Below are positions 13,458 to 27,374 of a DNA stretch of 64,000 nucleotides, piece after piece. How positions within the stretch are numbered: position 1 is the first letter of the stretch; each line of letters starts with the position of its first letter. Position numbers and translations under genes: made by a program. The stretch spans positions 1 to 64,000 of the forward strand of contig JAKZAN010000103.1 in NCBI GenBank assembly GCA_023053545.1, in the 5' to 3' direction. Source of the DNA: Lepidurus packardi. Its lineage: Eukaryota > Arthropoda > Branchiopoda > Notostraca > Triopsidae. The notes beneath the pieces are model-generated. The model had not been told where the DNA came from, made no database searches, and worked only from the letters and a program-made list of their open reading frames with translations.

Positions 13458-15338
13458 TTACTGAATTAATTCCTTACTGACTGAATTAATTCCTTACGGA
13501 CTGAATTAATTCCTTACGGACTGAATTAATTCCTTACGGACTGAATTAATTCCTTACGGACTTAATTAATTCCTTACGTACTTAATTAATTCTTCTCGGT
13601 CTGAATTAATTCCGTACGGATTAAATTAATTCCTTACGGACTGATTTAATTCCTTACGGACTGAATTAATTCATTATGGACTGAATTATTTCCTTACGGA
13701 ATGAATTAATTCTTTAGGATTGATTGAATTCCTTTCTTACTGAATTAATTCCTTACGGACTGAATTAATTCCTTACGGACTGAATTATTTCCTTACGGAC
13801 TGAATTAATTCTTTAGGATTGATTGAATTCCTTTCTTACTGAATTAATTCCTTACGGACTGAACTAATTCCTTACGGACTGAATTAATTCCTTACGGACT
13901 GAATTAATTCCTTACGGACTGAATTAAATCCTTACGGACTGAATTAATTCTTTACGGACTGAATTAATTCCTTAATTAATTCCTTACGGACTGAATTAAT
14001 TTCATACGGACTGAATTAATTCATTACGGATTTAATTAATCGATTACGGACTGAATTATTTCCTTACGTACTCAACTTATTCCTTACGGACTTAATTAAT
14101 TCCTTACGGAATTAATTAATTCCTTACGTACTTAAATAATTCCTTACGGCCTGAATTAATTCCGTACGGATTTTATTAATTCCTTACGGACTGAATTAAT
14201 TCCGTACGGATTTTATTAATTCCTTACGGACTGAATTAATTCATTACGGACTTAATTAATTCATTTCGGACTGAATTAATACCTTACGGACTGAATGAAA
14301 TCCTTACGGACTGAATTAATTCCTTATGGACTTAATTAATTCCTTACGGACTTAATGATTTCATTACGGACTGAATTAATTCCTTACGGACTTAATTAAT
14401 TCCTTACGTACTTAATTAATTCTTTACGGTCTGAAATAATTCCGTACGGATTTAATTAATTCCTTACGGACTGAATTAATTCCTTACGGACTGAATTATT
14501 TCATTATGGACTTAATTAATTCCGTAAGGAATGAATGAATTAATTACGGACTGAAATAATTCCTTACGGAATGAATTAATTCCTTACGGATTGAATCAAT
14601 TCCTTACGGACTGAATTAACTCATTACGGACTTAATTAATCCATTACGGACTGAATTAATTCTTTATGATTGATTGAATTCCTTACTTGCTGAATTAATT
14701 AGTTACGGACTGAATTAATTCCTTACGGATTGGATTAACTACTTCGGGACTGAATTAATTCCGTATGGACTTAAGTGACTCATTACGGACTTAATTAATT
14801 CCTTACGGACTGAATTAATTCCTTACGGACTGAATCAATTTCTTACGGACTTAATTAATTCCTTTCGGCCTGATTTAATTCCTTACAGACTGAATTAATT
14901 CCCTACGGCCTGATTTAATTCCTTACAGACTGAATTAATTCTTTATACACTGAATTAATTCCTTACGAACTTAATTAATTCCTTACTGACTTAATTAATT
15001 CCTTACGGACTGATATAAATTCCTTACGGACTAAATTAATTCTTTACGAACTGAATTAATTCCTTACGGACTTAATTAATTCCTTACGGACTTAATTAAT
15101 TCCTTATGGACTTAATTGATTCATTACGGACTTAATTAATTCCTTACGGACTTAATTAATTTCTTTCGGACTTAATTAATTCATTACGGACTTTATGAAT
15201 TCATTACGGACTTAATTAATTCATCACGGACTTAATTAATTCATTACGGACTTAATTAATTCCTTACGGACTGAATTAATTTCATACGGACTGAATTTAT
15301 TCATTACGGACTTAATTAATCCATTACGGACTGAATTA
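13458..15338 (+). repeat. Zone A long unit, right copy (offset 3,936)
   Basis: Right-hand counterpart of 9,522-11,380. It differs by scattered substitutions, for example GTACTCAAC near 14,070 for GTACTGAAC, and CTACTTCGGG near 14,750 for CTACTTAGGG, and by one added monomer near 15,150. It is therefore older than the 3,071-bp pair. The 2-kb stretch between the two copies (about 11,380-13,458) is another zone A unit that resembles both 1-1,400 and 8,200-9,600. Confidence 0.75.
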
Positions 15339-16376
15339 ATTCCTTACGTACTGAACTTATTCCTTACGGACTGAATTAATTCCTTATGGACTGAATTAAT
15401 TCCTTACGGACTGAATTAATACCTTACGGACTGAATTAAACCCTTACGGACAGAATTAATTCCTTACGGACTGAATAATTTCCTTACGGACTGAATTAAT
15501 TCTTCAGGATTGATTGAATTCCTTTCTTACTGAATTAATTCCTTACGGACTGAATTAATTCCTTACGTACTGAACTTATTCCTTCCGGACTGAATTAATA
15601 CCTTACGGACTGAATTAAATCCTTACGGACCGAATTAATTCCTTACATACTGAATTAATTCCTTACGGACTTAATTAATTCCTTACGGACTGAATTAATT
15701 CCTTACGGACTGAATTAATTCCTTACGGACTGAATTAATTCCTTACGGACTGAATTAATTCCTTACGGACTGAATTAATTCCTTACGGACTGAATTAATT
15801 CCTTTACGGACTTAATTAATTCCTTACGGATTTAATTAATCCATTACGGACTGAATTAATTCCTTACGGACTGAATTATTACATTACGGACTGAATTAAT
15901 TCCTTACGGACTGAATTAATTCCTTACGGACTGAATTATTACATTACGGACTGAATTAATTCCTTACGGACAGAATTATTTCCTTACGGACTGAATTAAT
16001 TCTTTAGGATTGATTGAATTCCTTTCTTACTGAATTAATTCCTTACGGAGTGAATTAATTCCTTACGGACTGAATTAATTCCTTACGGAATTAATTAAAT
16101 CCGTAAGGAATGAATTAATTAATTACGGACTGAAATAATTCATTATGGACTTAATTAATTCCGTAAGGAATGAATTAATTAATTACGGACTGAAATAATT
16201 CCTTACGGACTGAATTAATTCCTTACGGACTGAATTAATTCCTTACGGACTGAATTAATTCCTTTCGGACTGAATTATTTCCTTACGGACTGAATTAATT
16301 CTTTAGGATTGATTGAATTCCTTTCTTACTGAATTAATTCCTTACGGAGTGAATTAATTCCTTACGGACTGAATTA

Positions 16377-16410
16377 ATTCCTTACGGACTTAATTAAATC
16401 CGTAAGGAAT
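16377..16410. repeat. 12-bp perfect inverted repeat, zone B example
   Basis: Arms ATTCCTTACGGA and TCCGTAAGGAAT are exact reverse complements, separated by ten bases (CTTAATTAAA). The right arm is the CCGTAAGG variant monomer. Zone B copies with the spacer ending AAA recur near 17,100, 18,010, 18,790, 19,410, 20,150, 21,150, 21,910, 25,600, 26,360, 27,155, 27,935, 28,775 and 34,100. The left arm is sometimes altered. Confidence 0.85.
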
Positions 16411-16875
16411 GAATGAATTAATTACGGACTGAAATAATTCCGTACGGACTGAATTAATTTCTTACGGTCTGAATTAATTCCTTACGGATTTAATTAATTC
16501 CTTACGGACTGAATTAATTCCTTACGGACTGAATGAAATCCTTACGGACTGAATTAATTCCTTACGGACTTAATTAATTCCTTATGGACTTAATTAATTC
16601 CTTACGGACTTAATGATTTCATTACGGACTGAATTAATTCCTTACGGACTTAATTAATTCCTTACGTACTTAATTAATTCTTTACGGTCTGAAATAATTA
16701 AGTACGGATTTAATTAATTCCTTACGGACTGAATTAATTCCTTACGGACTGAATTATTTCATTATGGACTTAATTAATTCCGTAAGGAATGAATGAATTA
16801 ATTACGGACTGAAATAATTCCTTACGGACTGAATTAATTCCTTACGGACTGAATTAATTCCTTACGGACTGAATT

Positions 16876-16975
16876 NNNNNNNNNNNNNNNNNNNNNNNNN
16901 NNNNNNNNNNNNNNNNNNNNNNNNNNNNNNNNNNNNNNNNNNNNNNNNNNNNNNNNNNNNNNNNNNNNNNNNNNN
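16876..16975. other. Assembly gap (100 N)
   Basis: Exactly 100 ambiguous bases, the usual placeholder for a gap of unknown size. The left flank stops after GAATT and the right flank resumes at ATTAATTCC, the third base of the same junction. For an unbroken 20-bp register the missing length must be 17 modulo 20, so 100 does not fit. The gap lies wholly inside the satellite and probably hides more of it. Confidence 0.97.
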
Positions 16976-17560
16976 ATTAATTCCTTACGGACTGAATTAA
17001 TTCCTTACGGACTGAATTATTACATTACGAACTGAATTATTTCCTTACGGACTGAATTAATTCTTTAGGATTGACTGAATTCCTTTCTTACTGAATTAAT
17101 TCCTTACGGAGTGAATTAATTCCTTACGGACTTAATTAAATCCGTAAGGAATGAATTAATTAATTACGGACTGAAATAATTCCGTACGGACTGAATTAAT
17201 TCCTTACGGTCTGAATTAACTCCTTACGGATTTAATTAATTCCTTACGGACTGAATTAATTCCTTACGGACTGAATTAATTCATTATGGACTGAATTAAT
17301 ACCTTACGGACTGAATTAAATCCTTACGGACCGAATTAATTCCTTACGGACTGAATTAATTCCTTACGGACTTAATTAATTCCTTACGGACTGAATTAAT
17401 TCCTTACGGACTGAATTAATTCCTTACGGACTGAATTAATTCCTTACGGACTGAATTAATTCCTTACGGACGGAATTAATTCCTTACGGACTTAATTAAT
17501 TCCTTACGGACTTAATTAATTAATTACGGACTTAATTAATTCCTTACGGACTGAATTAAT

Positions 17561-18957
17561 TTCATACGGACTGAATTTATTCATTACGGACTTAATTAAT
17601 CCATTACGGACTGAATTAATTCCTTACGTACTGAACTTATTCCTTACGGACTGAATTAATTCCTTACGGACTGAATTAATTCCTTACGGACTGAATTAAT
17701 ACCTTACGGACTGAATTAAATCCTTACGGACCGAATTAATTCCTTACGGACTGATTTAATTCCTTACGGACTGAATTAATTCCTTACGGACTGAATTAAT
17801 TCCTTACGGACTGAATTAATTCCTTACGGACTGAATTAATTCCTTACGGACTGAATTATTACATTACGGACTGAATTAATTCCTTACGGACTGAATTAAT
17901 TCCTTACGGACTGAATTATTACATTACGGACAGAATTATTTCCTTACGGACTGAATTAATTCTTTAGGATTGATTGAATTCCTTTCTTACTGAATTAATT
18001 CCTTACGGAGTGAATTAATTCCTTACGGACTTAATTAAATCCGTAAGGAATGAATGAATTAATTACGGACTGAAATAATTCCGTACGGACTGAATTAATT
18101 CCTTACGGTCTGAATTAATTCCTTACGGATTTAATTAATTCCTTACGGACTGAATTAATTCCTTAAGGACTGAATTAATTCATTATGGACTTAATTAATT
18201 CCGTAAGGAATGAATGAATTAATTACGGACTGAAATAATTCCTTACGGACTGAATTAATTCCTTACGGACTGAATTAATTCCTTACGGACTGAATTATTT
18301 CCTTACGGACTGAATTAATTCTTTAGGATTGATTGAATTCCGTTCTTACTGAATTAATTCCTTACGGACTGAATTAATTTCATACGGACTGAATTAATTC
18401 ATTACGGACTTAATTAATCCATTACGGACTTAATTAATTCCTTAAGTACTGAACTTATTCCTTACGGGCTGAATTAATTCCTTACGGACTGAATTAATAC
18501 CTTACGGACTGAATTAATTCCTCACGGACTGAATTAATTCCTTACGGACTGAATTAATTCCTTACGGACTTAATTAATTCCTTACGGACTTAATTAATCC
18601 ATTACGGACTGAATTAATTCCTTACGGACTGAATTATTACATTACGGACTGAATTAATTCCTTACGGACTGAATTAATTCCTTACGGACTGAATTATTAC
18701 ATTACGGACTGAATTAATTCCTTACGGACAGAATTATTTCCTTACGGACTGAATTAATTCTTTAGGATTGATTGAATCCCTTTCTTACTGAATTAATTCC
18801 TTACGGACTTAATTAAATCCGTAAGGAATTAATGAATTAATTACGGACTGAAATAATTCCGTACGGACTGAATTAATTCCTTACGGTCTGAATTAATTCC
18901 TTACGGACTTAATTAATTCATTACGGACTTAATTAATTCCTTACGGACTGAATTAAT
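17561..18957 (+). repeat. 1,397-bp zone B unit, copy 1
   Basis: The landmark TTCATACGGACTGAATTTAT lies at 17,561 and again at 18,958, a shift of 1,397 bp, which is 70 monomers less one base for each of three 19-mers. Both copies share the order GAATTATTACATT, GGACAGAATTATTTCC, 19-mer, GGAGTG, TAAATCCGTAAGG, GGTCTG, TTAAGGACTG. Later the offset falls to 1,357 because copy 2 lacks two consensus monomers near 19,640. Confidence 0.8.
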
Positions 18958-20314
18958 TTCATACGGACTGAATTTATTCATTACGGACTTAATTAATCCA
19001 TTACGGACTGAATTAATTCCTTACGTACTGAACTTATTCCTTACGGACTGAATTAATTCCTTACGGACTGAATTAATTCCTTACGGACTGAATTAATACC
19101 TTACGGACTGAATTAAATCCTTACGGACCGAATTAATTCCTTACGGACTGATTTAATTCCTTACGGACTGAATTAATTCCTTACGGACTGAATTAATTCC
19201 TTACGGACTGAATTAATTCCTTACGGACTGAATTAATTCCTTACGGACTGAATTATTACATTACGGACTGAATTAATTCCTTACGGACTGAATTAATTCC
19301 TTACGGACTGAATTATTACATTACGGACAGAATTATTTCCTTACGGACTGAATTAATTCTTTAGGATTGATTGAATTCCTTTCTTACTGAATTAATTCCT
19401 TACGGAGTGAATTAATTCCTTACGGACTTAATTAAATCCGTAAGGAATGAATGAATTAATTACGGACTGAAATAATTCCGTACGGACTGAATTAATTCCT
19501 TACGGTCTGAATTAATTCCTTACGGATTTAATTAATTCCTTACGGACTGAATTAATTCCTTAAGGACTGAATTAATTCATTATGGACTTAATTAATTCCG
19601 TAAGGAATGAATGAATTAATTACGGACTGAAATAATTCCTTACGGACTGAATTATTTCCTTACGGACTGAATTAATTCTTTAGGATTGATTGAATTCCGT
19701 TCTTACTGAATTAATTCCTTACGGACTGAATTAATTTCATACGGACTGAATTAATTCATTACGGACTTAATTAATCCATTACGGACTTAATTAATTCCTT
19801 AAGTACTGAACTTATTCCTTACGTGCTGAATTAATTCCTTACGGACTGAATTAATACCTTACGGACTGAATTAATTCCTCACGGACTGAATTAATTCCTT
19901 ACGGACTGAATTAATTCCTTACGGACTTAATTAATTCCTTACGGACTTAATTAATCCATTACGGACTGAATTAATTCCTTACGGACTGAATTATTACATT
20001 ACGGACTGAATTAATTCCTTACGGACTGAATTAATTCCTTACGGACTGAATTATTACATTACGGACTGAATTAATTCCTTACGGACAGAATTATTTCCTT
20101 ACGGACTGAATTAATTCTTTAGGATTGATTGAATCCCTTTCTTACTGAATTAATTCCTTACGGACTTAATTAAATCCGTAAGGAATGAATGAATTAATTA
20201 CGGACTGAAATAATTCCGTACGGACTGAATTAATTCCTTACGGTCTGAATTAATTCCTTACGGATTTAATTAATTCCTTACGGACTGAATTAATTCCTTA
20301 CGGACTGAATTAAT
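18958..20314 (+). repeat. 1,357/1,397-bp zone B unit, copy 2
   Basis: Second tandem copy of the unit starting at 17,561, shorter by two monomers. GAATCCCTTTC is at 18,774 in the first array pass and 20,131 here (1,357 bp apart), then at 21,887 (1,756 bp, which is 88 monomers less four bases for four 19-mers). The right edge is arbitrary since related units continue to about 22,700. Confidence 0.65.
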
Positions 20315-21472
20315 TCATTATGGACTTAATTAATTCCGTAAGGAATGAATGAATTAATTACGGACTGAAATAATTCATTATGGACTTAATTAATTCCGTA
20401 AGGAATGAATGAATTAATTACGGACAGAAATAATTCCTTACGGACTGAATTAATTCCTTACGGACTGAATTAATTCCTTACGGACTGAATTAATTCCTTT
20501 CGGACTGAATTAATTCCTTACGGACTGAATTATTTCCTTACGGACTGAATTAATTCTTTAGGATTGATTGAATTCCGTTCTTACTGAATTAATTCCTTAC
20601 GGACTGAATTAATTTCATACGGACTGAATTAATTCCTTACGGACCTAATTAATCCATTACGGACTGAATTAATTCCTTACGTACTGAACTTATTCCTTAC
20701 GGACTGAATTAATTCCTTACGGACTGAATTAATTCCTTACGGACTGAATTAATACCTTACGGACTGAATTAAATCCTTACGGACCGAATTAATTCCTAAC
20801 GGACTGAATTAATTCCTTACGGACTGAATTAATTCCTTACGGACTGAATTAATTCCTTACGGACTGAATTAATTCCTTACGGACTGAATTAATTCCTTAC
20901 GGACTTAATTAATTCCTTACGGACTTAATTAATCCATTACGGACTGAATTAATTCCTTACGGACTGAATTATTACATTACGGACTGAATTAATTCCTTAC
21001 GGACTGAATTAATTCCTTACGGACTGAATTATTACATTACGGACAGAATTATTTCCTTACGGACTGAATTAATTCTTTAGGATTGATTGAATTCCTTTCT
21101 TACTGAATTAATTCCTTACGGAGTGAATTAATTCCTTACGGAGTGAATTAATTCCTTACGGACTTAATTAAATCCGTAAGGAATGAATGAATTAATTACG
21201 GACTGAAATAATTCCGTACGGACTGAATTAATTCCTTACGGTCTGAATTAATTCCTTACGGATTTAATTAATTCCTTACGGACTGAATTAATTCCTTAAG
21301 GACTGAATTAATTCATTATGGACTTAATTAATTCCGTAAGGAATGAATGAATTAATTACGGACTGAAATAATTCCTTACGGACTGAATTAATTCCTTACG
21401 GACTGAATTAATTCCTTACGGACTGAATTATTTCCTTACGGACTGAATTAATTCTTTAGGATTGATTGAATT

Positions 21473-23260
21473 CCGTTCTTACTGAATTAATTCCTTACGG
21501 ACTGAATTGATTTCATACGGACTGAATTAATTCATTACGGACTTAATTAATCCATTACGGACTTAATTAATTCCTTAAGTACTGAACTTATTCCTTACGG
21601 GCTGAATTAATTCCTTACGGACTGAATTAATACCTTACGGACTGAATTAATTCCTCACGGACTGAATTAATTCCTTACGGACTGAATTAATTCCTTACGG
21701 ACTTAATTAATTCCTTACGGACTTAATTAATCCATTACGGACTGAATTAATTCCTTACGGACTGAATTATTACATTACGGACTGAATTAATTCCTTACGG
21801 ACTGAATTAATTCCTTACGGACTGAATTATTACATTACGGACTGAATTAATTCCTTACGGACTGAATTAATTCTTTAGGATTGATTGAATCCCTTTCTTA
21901 CTGAATTAATTCCTTACGGACTTAATTAAATCCGTAAGGAATGAATGAATTAATTACGAACTGAAATAATTCCGTACGGACTGAATTAATTCCTTACGGT
22001 CTGAATTAATTCCTTACGGATTTAACTAATTCCTTACGGACTGAATTAATTCCTTACGGACTGAATTAATTCATTATGGACTTAATTAATTCCGTAAGGA
22101 ATGAATGAATTAATTACGGACTGAAATAATTCATTATGGACTTAATTAATTCCGTAAGGAATGAATGAATTAATTACGGACAGAAATAATTCCTTACGGA
22201 CTGAATTAATTCCTTACGGACTGAATTAATTCCTTACGGACTGAATTAATTCCTTTCGGACTGAATTAATTCCTTACGGACTGAATTATTTCCTTACGGA
22301 CTGAATTAATTCTTTAGGATTGATTGAATTCCGTTCTTACTGAATTAATTCCTTACGGACTGAATTAATTTCATACGGACTGAATTAATTCCTTACGGAC
22401 CTAATTAATCCATTACGGACTGAATTAATTCCTTACGTACTGAACTTATTCCTTACGGAATGAATTAATTCCTTACGGACTGAATTAATTCCTTACGGAC
22501 TGAATTATTATTTTACGGACTGAATTAAATCCTTACGGACAGGATTAATTCCTTACGGACTGAATTAATTCCTTACGGACTTAATTAATTCCTTACGGAC
22601 TGAGTTAATTCCTTACGGACTGAATTAATTCCTTACGGACTGAATTAATTCCTTACGGACTGAATTAATTCCTTACGGACTGAATTAATTCCTTTCGGAC
22701 TGAATTAATTCCTTACGGACTGAATTAATTTATTGTGGACTTAATTAATTCCGTAAGGAATGAATGAATTAATTACGGACTGAAATAATTCCTTACGGAC
22801 TGAATTAATTCCTTACGGACTGAATTAATTCCTTACGGACTGAATTAATTCCTTACGGACTGAATTAATTCCTTACGGACTGAATTAATTCCTTACGGAC
22901 TGAATTATTTCCTTACGGACTGAATTAATTCTTTAGGATTGATTGAATTCCTTTCTTACTGAATTAATTCCTTACGGACTGAATTAATTCCTTAATTAAT
23001 ATCTTACGGACTGAATTAATTTTATACGGACTGTATTAATTCATTTCGGACTTAATTAATCCATTACGGACTGAATTAATTCCTTACGTACTGAATTTAT
23101 TCCTTACGGACTGAATTAATTATTTACGGACTAAATTAATTCCTTAATTAATCCATTACGGACTGAATTAATTCCTTACGTACTGAATTTATTCCTTACG
23201 GACTGAATTAATTCCTTAAGGATTTAATTAATCGATTACGGACTGAATTATTTCCTTACG
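21473..23260 (+). repeat. Long-range duplication, left copy (offset 6,846/6,866)
   Basis: Matches 28,319-30,126. Landmarks: GAATTCCGTTC at 21,473 and 28,319 (6,846), then after one missing monomer GAATCCC at 21,887 and 28,753, GGACCTAATTAATCC at 22,400 and 29,266, TTATTATTTTACGG at 22,505 and 29,371, GTGGAC at 22,735 and 29,601, and ATCTTACGG at 23,001 and 29,867, all 6,866 bp apart. 6,866 equals 341 x 20 plus six 12-mers minus fourteen (19-mers) minus twelve (two 14-mers). Rare private variants such as TTATTATTTTACGG and GGACAGGATTAATT make shared descent secure. Confidence 0.85.
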
Positions 23261-23988
23261 TACTGAATTTATTCCTTACGGACTTAATTAATTCCTTACG
23301 GACCTAATTAATTCCTTACGGACTTAATTAATTCATTACGGACTGAATTAATTCCTTACGGACTTAATTAATTCCTTACGTACTTAATTAATTCTTCACG
23401 GTCTGAATTAATTCCGTACGGATTTAATTAATTCCTTACGGACTGAATTAATTCCTTACGGACTGAATTAATTCATTATGGACTGAATTATTTCATTACG
23501 GACTGAATTAATTCTTTAGGATTGATTGAATTCCTTTCTTACTGAATTAATTCCTTACGGACTGAATTAATTCCTTACGGACTGAATTATTTCCTTACGG
23601 ACTGAATTAATTCTTTAGGATTGATTGAATTCCTTTCTTACTGAATTAATTCCTTACGGACTGAATTAAATCCTTACGGACTGAATTAATTCCTTAATTA
23701 ATTCCTTACGGATTGAATTAATTTCATACGGACTGAATTAATTCATTACGGATTTAATTAATCGATTACGGACTGAATTATTTCCTTACGTACTGAACTT
23801 ATTCCTTACGGACTTAATTAATTCCTTACGGACTGAATTAATTCCTTACGGACTTAATTAATTCATTACGGACTGAATTAATTCCTTACGGACTTAATTA
23901 ATTCCTTACGTACTTAATTAATTCTTTACGGTCTGAAATAATTCCATACGGATTTAATTAATTCCTTACGGACTGAATTAATTCCTTA

Positions 23989-24014
23989 CGGACTGAATTT
24001 TATGGACTTAATTA
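23989..24014 (+). repeat. 14-bp monomer class (GAATTTTATGG junction)
   Basis: A junction reading GAATTTTATGGACTTAATT, six bases shorter than the usual GAATTAATTCATTATGG. The same deletion occurs at about 25,130, 31,025, 31,560, 31,770 and 33,195. It is confined to zone-A-like blocks in zone B and a good marker of their common origin. Confidence 0.85.
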
Positions 24015-27000
24015 ATTCCGTAAGGAATGAATGAATTAATTACGGACTGAAATAATTCCTTACGGACTGAATTAATTCCTTACGGACTGAATTAATTCCT
24101 TATGGACTTAATTGATTCATTACGGACTTAATTAATTCCTTACGGACTTAATTAATTCCTTTCGGACTTAATTAATTCATTACGGACTTTATTAATTCAT
24201 TACGGACTTAATTAATTCATCACGGACTGAATTTATTCATTACGGACTTAATTAATCCATTACGGACTGAATTAATTCCTTACGTACTGAACTTATTCCT
24301 TACGGACTGAATTAATTCCTTACGGACTGAATTAATTCCTTACGGACTGAATTAATGCCTTACGGACTGAATTAAAACCTTACGGACAGAATTATTTCCT
24401 TACGGACTTAATAATTTCCTTACGGACTGAATTAATTCTTCAGGATTCATTGAATTCCTTTCTTACTGAATTAATTCCTTACGGACTGAATTAATTCCTT
24501 AATTAATATCTTACGGACTGAATAAATTTTATACGGACTGTATTAATTCATTACGGACTTAATTAATCCATTACGGACTGAATTAATTCCTTACGTACTG
24601 AATTTATTCCTTACGGACTGAATTAATTATTTACGGACTGAATTAATTCCTTAATTAATCCATTACGGACTGAATTAATTCCTTACGTACTGAACTTATT
24701 AGTTACGGACTTAATTAATTCCTTACGGACTTAATTAATTCCTTACGGACTGAATTAATTCCTTACGGACTGAATTAAATCCTTACGGACTGAATTAATT
24801 CCTTACGGACTGAATTAATTCCTTAATTAATTCCTTACGGACTGAATTAATTTCATACGGACTGAATTAATTCATTACGGATTTAATTAATCGATTACGG
24901 ACTGAAGTATTTCCTTACGTACTGAACTTATTCCTTACGGACTTAATTAATTCCTTACGGACTTAATTAATTCCTTACGGACTTAATTAATTCATTACGG
25001 ACTGAATTAATTCCTTACGGACTTAATTAATTCCTTACGTACTTAATTAATTCTTTACGGTCTGAAATAATTCCATACGGATTTAGTTAATTCCTTACGG
25101 ACTGAATTAATTCCTTACGGACTGAATTTTATGGACTTAATTAATTCCGTAAGGAATGAATGAATTATTTACGGACTGAAATAATTCCTTACGGACTGAA
25201 TTAATTCCTTACGGACTGAATTAATTACTTATGGACTTAATTGATTCATTACGGACTTAATTAATTCCTCACGGACTTAATTAATTCCTTTCGGACTTAA
25301 TTAATTCATTACGGACTTTATTAATTCATTACGGACTTAATTAATTCATCACGGACTTAATTAATTCATTACGGACTTAATTAATTCCTTACGGAATGAA
25401 TTAATTTCATACGGACTGAATTTATTCCTTACGGACTGAATTATTACATTACGGACTGAATTAATTCCTTACGGACTGAATTAATTCCTTACGGACTGAA
25501 TTATTACATTACGGACAGAATTATTTCCTTACGGACTGAATTAATTCTTTAGGATTGATTGAATTCCTTTCTTACTGAATTAATTCCTTACGGAGTGAAT
25601 TAATTCCTTACGGACTTAATTAAATCCGTAAGGAATGAATGAATTAATTACGGACTGAAATAATTCCGTACGGACTGAATTAATTCCTTACGGTCTGAAT
25701 TAATTCCTTACGGATTTAATTAATTCCTTACGGACTGAATTAATTCCTTAAGGACTGAATTAATTCATTATGGACTTAATTAATTCCGTAAGGAATGAAT
25801 GAATTAATTACGGACTGAAATAATTCCTTACGGACTGAATTAATTCCTTACGGACTGAATTATTTCCTTACGGACTGAATTAATTCTTTAGGATTGATTG
25901 AATTCCGTTCTTACTGAATTAATTCCTTACGGACTGAATTAATTTCATACGGACTGAATTAATTCATTACGGACTTAATTAATCCATTACGGACTTAATT
26001 AATTCCTTAAGTACTGAACTTATTCCTTACGGGCTGAATTAATTCCTTACGGACTGAATTAATACCTTACGGACTGAATTAATTCCTCACGGACTGAATT
26101 AATTCCTTACGGACTGAATTAATTCCATACGGACTTAATTAATTCCTTACGGACTTAATTAATCCATTACGGACTGAATTAATTCCTTACGGACTGAATT
26201 ATTACATTACGGACTGAATTAATTCCTTACGGACTGAATTAATTCCTTACGGACTGAATTATTACATTACGGACTGAATTAATTCCTTACGGACAGAATT
26301 ATTTCCTTACGGACTGAATTAATTCTTTAGGATTGATTGAATCCCTTTCTTACTGAATTAATTCCTTACGGACTTAATTAAATCCGTAAGGAATGAATGA
26401 ATTAATTACGGACTGAAATAATTCCGTACGGACTGAATTAATTCCTTACGGTCTGAATTAATTCCTTACGGATTTAATTAATTCCTTACGGATTTAATTA
26501 ATTCCTTACGGACTGAATTAATTCCTTACGGACTGAATTAATTCATTATGGACTTAATTAATTCCGTAAGGAATGAATGAATTAATTACGGACTGAAATA
26601 ATTCATTATGGACTTAATTAATTCCGTAAGGAATTAATGAATTAATTACGGACAGAAATAATTCCTTACGGACTGAATTAATTCCTTACGGACTGAATTA
26701 ATTCCTTTCGGACTGAATTAATTCCTTACGGACTGAATTATTTCCTTACGGACTGAATTAATTCTTTAGGATTGATTGAATTCCGTTCTTACTGAATTAA
26801 TTCCTTACGGACTGAATTAATTTCATACGGACTGAATTAATTCCTTACGGACCTAATTAATCCATTACGGACTGAATTAATTCCTTACGGACTGAATTAA
26901 TTCCTTACGGACTGAATTAATTCCTTACGGACTTAATTAATTCCTTACGGACTTAATTAATCCATTACGGACTGAATTAATTCCTTACGGACTGAATTAT

Positions 27001-27374
27001 TACATTACGGACTGAATTAATTCCTTACGGACTGAATTAATTCCTTACGGACTGAATTATTACATTACGGACAGAATTATTTCCTTACGGACTGAATTAA
27101 TTCTTTAGGATTGATTGAATTCCTTTCTTACTGAATTAATTCCTTACGGAGTGAATTAATTCCTTACGGACTTAATTAAATCCGTAAGGAATGAATGAAT
27201 TAATTACGGACTGAAATAATTCCGTACGGACTGAATTAATTCCTTACGGTCTGAATTAATTCCTTACGGATTTAATTAATTCCTTACGGACTGAATTAAT
27301 TCCTTAAGGACTGAATTAATTCATTATGGACTTAATTAATTCCGTAAGGAATGAATGAATTAATTACGGACTGA

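Larger units (their letters stand above)
1..15340 (+). repeat. Satellite zone A (diverse higher-order repeats)
   Basis: This zone is defined by marker monomers that are rare or absent later: GACTGCATTA, GGCCTGATTTAATT, the TTTTTTATACACTG form, GGACTTAAGTGACTC, GGATTGGATTAACTAC, and the TTATGATTGATTG version of the 19-mer. It also carries TAATCGATTACGG and CTTCACGGTCTG, which reappear in two zone B blocks. Monomer diversity is the highest in the window, for example at 2,640-3,240, 5,160-5,760 and 12,580-13,200. The zone is built from nested duplications of 298, 490, 691, 2,541, 3,071 and 3,936 bp. The right edge is where GAATTATTACATT markers take over, near 15,340, and is approximate. Confidence 0.85.
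1..16875 (+). repeat. 20-bp satellite array, part left of the assembly gap
   Basis: Continuous head-to-tail array of the monomer TTCCTTACGGACTGAATTAA, about 840 copies, all in the same orientation. It begins inside the array at base 1, so the left edge of the satellite lies outside the window. Each monomer holds the 10-bp palindrome GAATTAATTC across its junction with the next one, and one CpG in CCTTACGG. Common substitutions are ACTGAATT to ACTTAATT, TTCC to TTCA, CGG to TGG, and CCTTACGG to CCGTACGG. No open reading frame is possible beyond about 20 codons because TAA and TGA recur in every frame within 60 bp. No unique sequence interrupts the array. This part covers all of zone A and the start of zone B. 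Confidence 0.98.
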
